Shown one piece after another: positions 4,354 to 6,516 of a stretch of DNA of 6,516 nt. Source of the stretch: an uncultured Mycoplasmatota bacterium. GTDB lineage: Bacteria > Bacillota_I > Bacilli_A > RF39 > UBA660. Below the pieces are notes generated by a model. That model saw nothing but the letters and a program-made list of their open reading frames with translations. It was not told the origin of the DNA and did no database searches. The translations under genes were made by a program, and so were the position numbers. Every line of letters starts with the position of its first letter. Within the stretch, counting starts at the first letter, position 1. The stretch covers positions 1 to 6,516 of the forward strand of contig USIB01000071.1 in assembly GCA_900554615.1 (NCBI GenBank), given 5' to 3'.

Positions 4354-4700
4354 ACGAAATTAGAAGAGGAAAGGTATATGATGTGGAATTAAAAAATACA
4401 TCATCACATGTTCAGTTTGGAAGACGTCCATGTTTGGTTGTTCAAAATAATTTAGGAAATACATTTTCTCCTACAATCATTGTTGTCCCATTAACAACTA
4501 AACTCAAAAAAACACATTTACCTGTTCATGTTATAACAGCTAAAAATCAAATGGCATTATGCGAGTGCGTTTTAACTATTTCAAAGGAGCAAATAATTTC
4601 TTATATTAAAACTTTAGATGAGAAAACTATGAAACTAATAGACAGAGCTTTATCCATTTCGTTGGAATTAGAAAAGGAGGGAACAGTATTAAAAAAGTAA
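4350..4700 (+). CDS. mazF: MazF/PemK-family mRNA interferase (toxin)
   Basis: Sequence-specific endoribonuclease that cleaves mRNA in the cytoplasm. The 116-aa length is normal for the family. Hallmarks in order are RRGKVYDVEL (5-14), GRRPCLVVQNNLGN (24-37), FSPTIIVVPLT (39-49), the LPVHV strand after KKTHL, CECVLTISKEQI and the C-terminal helix LIDRALSISLEL. R26 and T49 align with the catalytic Arg25 and Thr48 of Bacillus subtilis EndoA, so the enzyme should be active. The start ATG overlaps the previous stop. No MazE is next to it; the coupled 88-aa protein upstream or the membrane protein downstream are the only local antitoxin candidates. In a mobile element it could serve maintenance, defence or host mRNA control. 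Cleavage specificity cannot be read from sequence. Confidence 0.92.
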   Translation: MNEIRRGKVYDVELKNTSSHVQFGRRPCLVVQNNLGNTFSPTIIVVPLTTKLKKTHLPVHVITAKNQMALCECVLTISKEQIISYIKTLDEKTMKLIDRALSISLELEKEGTVLKK

Positions 4701-4717
4701 AACAAATTTATGAAGAT

Positions 4718-5269
4718 TTGTGTAGTGAAAGTTCTGAGAAGTATTGGTGTGACGAAGGAAATAATAAAAGAATGAGAAGTTATTATAAGTTATCTAAAAT
4801 ATTAAAAGTAATCAAATACTTATTAATATTAGGGTTAATACTTTATTGTATAATATTAACAACAAATAGTATCTTCTGTTTATTTGATAAATATATCTGT
4901 TGTGAAAAAGAACTAACATTATTGAGCTATGTTGATTTTAAAAAGTTTATTTTAGATATTTATATTGTCACTTTTATTATAACTTTATTTGTAGTTCTAT
5001 ATTTAAGTAGAAAACAAAGATATTCATTAAATAAAATTTTCTGTATTTTGGTGAGTGGTTTGTTATTTCTACCTGTTAGTGCATTGTTAATTTATAACTT
5101 TGTAGCGTTAAAAAGTTTAATGAGTAGTTTTTATTTATTAGTAGTATTTAGTGTTTTAATGATTATAATCAATCAATTAACAAACAGAATTGATAGATTA
5201 TATGATATAGCAGTAGGTAGTAATGAAATAAAAGAAAGGAAAGGAAAGAAAATATGCAAGGAAAAGTAA
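4718..5269 (+). CDS. Four-helix membrane protein of unknown function
   Basis: 183 aa from TTG. Four hydrophobic segments at about 30-56, 76-97, 105-130 and 134-152 predict an integral membrane protein with a short charged N-terminus and a basic cytoplasmic tail (KERKGKKICKEK). Cysteines cluster in the first half, including CC at 61-62, possibly in an outer loop. No family is recognised. The start is doubtful: TTG 4718 has no good ribosome site, ATG 4772 has a distant AAGGA, while AAAGGAGG (4673-4680) inside the end of mazF is seven bases from an in-frame ATT at 4688 that would add ten residues and overlap mazF. The end overlaps the next gene by 16 bases. Position right behind the toxin suggests a joint role, such as a membrane effector or immunity factor, but this is inference. 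Confidence 0.75.
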   Translation: MCSESSEKYWCDEGNNKRMRSYYKLSKILKVIKYLLILGLILYCIILTTNSIFCLFDKYICCEKELTLLSYVDFKKFILDIYIVTFIITLFVVLYLSRKQRYSLNKIFCILVSGLLFLPVSALLIYNFVALKSLMSSFYLLVVFSVLMIIINQLTNRIDRLYDIAVGSNEIKERKGKKICKEK

Positions 5270-5484
5270 AATGGTTTAGTAGTGAGAAAGGATATGGATT
5301 CATATCATCAAGTGAAAAGGAGCAAGATATATATGTTCATTTTTCAGATATTGTGATGAAAGGATTTAAAACATTGGATGAAAATGATATAGTAAAATTT
5401 GATTATGATGAAGAAATGAATAAAGCAGTAAATGTTCACAAAATCTCAGTTTCTGAAGAAAATGACGAAACAAAGAGTGAATAA
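5254..5484 (+). CDS. Cold-shock domain protein (CspA family)
   Basis: A 76-aa single-stranded nucleic acid-binding protein. The cold-shock domain fills residues 1-64: GKVKWF (3-8), RNP1 as KGYGFI (12-17), RNP2 as YVHFS (27-31), then GFKTLDENDIVKFD. The aromatic residues for RNA stacking are kept (W7, F8, Y14, F16, Y27, H29, F30). The usual domain is about 66 aa; this one has an extra acidic tail (SEENDETKSE). It probably acts as an RNA chaperone, antiterminator or translation helper. ATG 5254 has AAAGGAAAGG upstream and overlaps the membrane gene by 16 bases; its TAA shares one base with the next ATG (TAATG). An element-borne copy in the same operon as an mRNA-cleaving toxin is notable. Confidence 0.93.
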   Translation: MQGKVKWFSSEKGYGFISSSEKEQDIYVHFSDIVMKGFKTLDENDIVKFDYDEEMNKAVNVHKISVSEENDETKSE

Positions 5485-5945
5485 TGAAACTATTTGATGA
5501 TATAATAATATCAAAGATAGATTTGGATAGAACATCACAAAACGGAAAGGAAATTTGTGATCTATATCAACCGTTAGTAGAAAAAAGATTAAAACAAGCA
5601 ATGAACACCCCATTTAATTCAGCAAGTTTTGTTATGTTTTCAGAAAATAAGAAAGGTGGCAATTCTTCAGAAGTTAAATTGTTAGATCGTTTATCTTGGA
5701 TTGATGATCAAACAGGAAGTTATATCCGTAATGTATTGAAGATTCAAAAAAAGGATAAAACTATTGGTGAATTTTTAAAGTGGAAATGTTTTTATGGATT
5801 AAGTGATAGAGAAATATCTAATAAAATCCAAAAGGATGAAAGAACAGTTAGAAGATATAAAGCACGAGCGTATTATTATCTTGCTGTTTATTCAAATCAG
5901 GTTGAGTTTATATATGAGAAAACATATCATTTTCAACTTGATTAA
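5484..5945 (+). CDS. ArpU/sigma region 4-like helix-turn-helix regulator
   Basis: 153 aa. The C-terminal third holds a helix-turn-helix, GLSDREISNKIQKDERTVRR (105-124), followed by YKARAYYYLAVYS, the layout of phage ArpU/RinA-type late-gene activators and of sigma-70 region 4. The N-terminal 90 residues contain a helical, basic stretch (QPLVEKRLKQAMN, 29-41) and DRLSWIDDQTGSYIRNVL, which probably serves for oligomerisation or RNA polymerase contact. There is no recognisable region 2, so it is not a complete sigma factor. ATG 5484 overlaps the cold-shock stop by one base, with only a weak ribosome site, so it is likely translated by coupling. As the last gene of the operon, before a palindrome and the start of structural genes, it fits an activator of downstream transfer genes (inference). 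Confidence 0.7.
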   Translation: MKLFDDIIISKIDLDRTSQNGKEICDLYQPLVEKRLKQAMNTPFNSASFVMFSENKKGGNSSEVKLLDRLSWIDDQTGSYIRNVLKIQKKDKTIGEFLKWKCFYGLSDREISNKIQKDERTVRRYKARAYYYLAVYSNQVEFIYEKTYHFQLD

Positions 5946-5958
5946 ATAGAAGTATTTA

Positions 5959-5982
5959 TTAATGTGGAATCTTCCACATTAA
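5959..5982. promoter_or_regulatory. Perfect 11-bp palindrome between the HTH gene and the surface-protein gene
   Basis: TTAATGTGGAA (5959-5969), TC, TTCCACATTAA (5972-5982). The symmetry is exact with a two-base centre. No T-run follows (AAAGACATAAG), so it is not a normal intrinsic terminator on the plus strand. It could be an operator for a dimeric regulator such as the HTH protein just upstream, or an RNA hairpin that protects or processes the mRNA ahead of the next gene. No clear promoter is seen between 5946 and 6007. Confidence 0.6.
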
Positions 5983-6007
5983 AGACATAAGAAGTTGGAG
6001 GAGTAAA

Positions 6008-6516
6008 ATGAAGAAAAAAGTAGTTTTAGTAATTATTTGTTTAATAGTTGTATTTTTAGTAGGATTATTATTTATAATACACAAAAAATCTAATACAATT
6101 ATTTTAAAAAAAGAAAAATTCATTTATGAATTAGGAGAGGAAATAAGTGCAGATGTATCTAATTATATTAAAGATGCTGATTCTATTAAGAATATAACAG
6201 AATATAAAATTGTGACAGATGATTTTAAAATTGTTGATAAAAAGTTAGTTATCAACAATGATAAACTTACTGTTGGTGATTACAATATTAATATTGTGCA
6301 TAAAAACGTATCTAAAAAAGTGATTATTAAAATAGTTGATACTACTTCTCCAGAGTTCACCACTTTTGAAGAAAATATTAAAATAGAACAAACTTCAGAA
6401 GAAGTAGACTTACTAAAATATTTTGAAGCAACTGATTTAACTGAAGTTAAAATCACAATAGATGGTGAGTATGATTTGACTCAAGAAGGGGACTATGATA
6501 TTAACGTGATTGCAAC
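6008..6516 (+). CDS. Membrane-anchored protein with Ig-like repeats (partial, runs off the right edge)
   Basis: First 169 residues of a longer protein. MKKK is followed by an uninterrupted hydrophobic segment (5-24, VVLVIICLIVVFLVGLLFII) with no obvious signal-peptidase or lipobox site, so it is a signal anchor or uncleaved signal. Beta-rich repeats follow: about 30-110, ending in GDYNINIVH...KKVIIKIV, then the typical domain link DTTSPEF (111-117), and a second module reaching GDYDINV (161-167). The D-T-T-x-P link and G-x-Y-x-I-x-V ending are typical of bacterial Ig-like/DUF5011-type modules in cell-surface proteins. The ATG at 6008 has GGAGGAG (5997-6003) upstream. It may bear a C-terminal enzymatic or adhesive domain outside the window. 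A role in cell contact during transfer is possible but unproven. Confidence 0.8.
   Translation, partial: MKKKVVLVIICLIVVFLVGLLFIIHKKSNTIILKKEKFIYELGEEISADVSNYIKDADSIKNITEYKIVTDDFKIVDKKLVINNDKLTVGDYNINIVHKNVSKKVIIKIVDTTSPEFTTFEENIKIEQTSEEVDLLKYFEATDLTEVKITIDGEYDLTQEGDYDINVIA

Noticed and set aside
5484..5945. Complete alternative sigma factor
   Set aside because: Only a region 4-like helix-turn-helix is visible; no region 2 promoter-melting motif, so a phage-type activator is the better label.
1..6516. CRISPR array, tRNA or rRNA gene
   Set aside because: No regular repeat-spacer pattern is present: the repeats at 2-114 are short, unevenly spaced and in both orientations. I saw no cloverleaf or rRNA-like segment.

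Overview
The window is very AT-rich, with Shine-Dalgarno sites of the GGAGG type, frequent TTG/GTG starts and short overlapping genes. That suggests a low-GC Gram-positive (Bacillota), perhaps a gut Clostridia or Erysipelotrichia member. The gene content is that of one end of an integrative mobile element: an integrative conjugative/mobilizable element or a phage-like relative. No relaxase, coupling protein, capsid or other host gene is visible, so the class of element and its exact boundary cannot be fixed here.

Layout. Bases 1-181 form a leader full of short repeats (TTGTGTGCA motif in both orientations), a hairpin with a T-run, and a second hairpin at the ribosome site of the integrase. 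A tyrosine recombinase (182-1501) and a phage/ICE-type winged-helix replication initiator (1580-2398) follow, read rightward. A Cro/CI-like repressor (2416-2838) is read leftward and faces a rightward operon across a control region with two copies of a 17-bp operator in perfect inverted orientation. That rightward operon starts with an 11-codon leader ORF and two small unknown genes (3095-3587), and ends in a hairpin.

A second control region (3588-3867) has a near-consensus promoter and two exact copies of a 16-bp variant of the same operator, so the repressor probably governs a second, longer operon. This operon holds two small unknown proteins, a MazF/PemK-type mRNA interferase without an evident MazE, a four-helix membrane protein, a cold-shock protein and an ArpU/sigma-like helix-turn-helix protein, tightly packed with overlaps of 1-16 bases. 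A perfect 11-bp inverted repeat then precedes a membrane-anchored Ig-like surface protein that runs off the right edge.

Working model (inference): the repressor keeps both rightward operons silent in the integrated state. Relief would switch on early small proteins, then the MazF/membrane/cold-shock/HTH set, with the HTH protein possibly activating genes further right. Integrase and initiator serve excision/integration and replication of the excised form.
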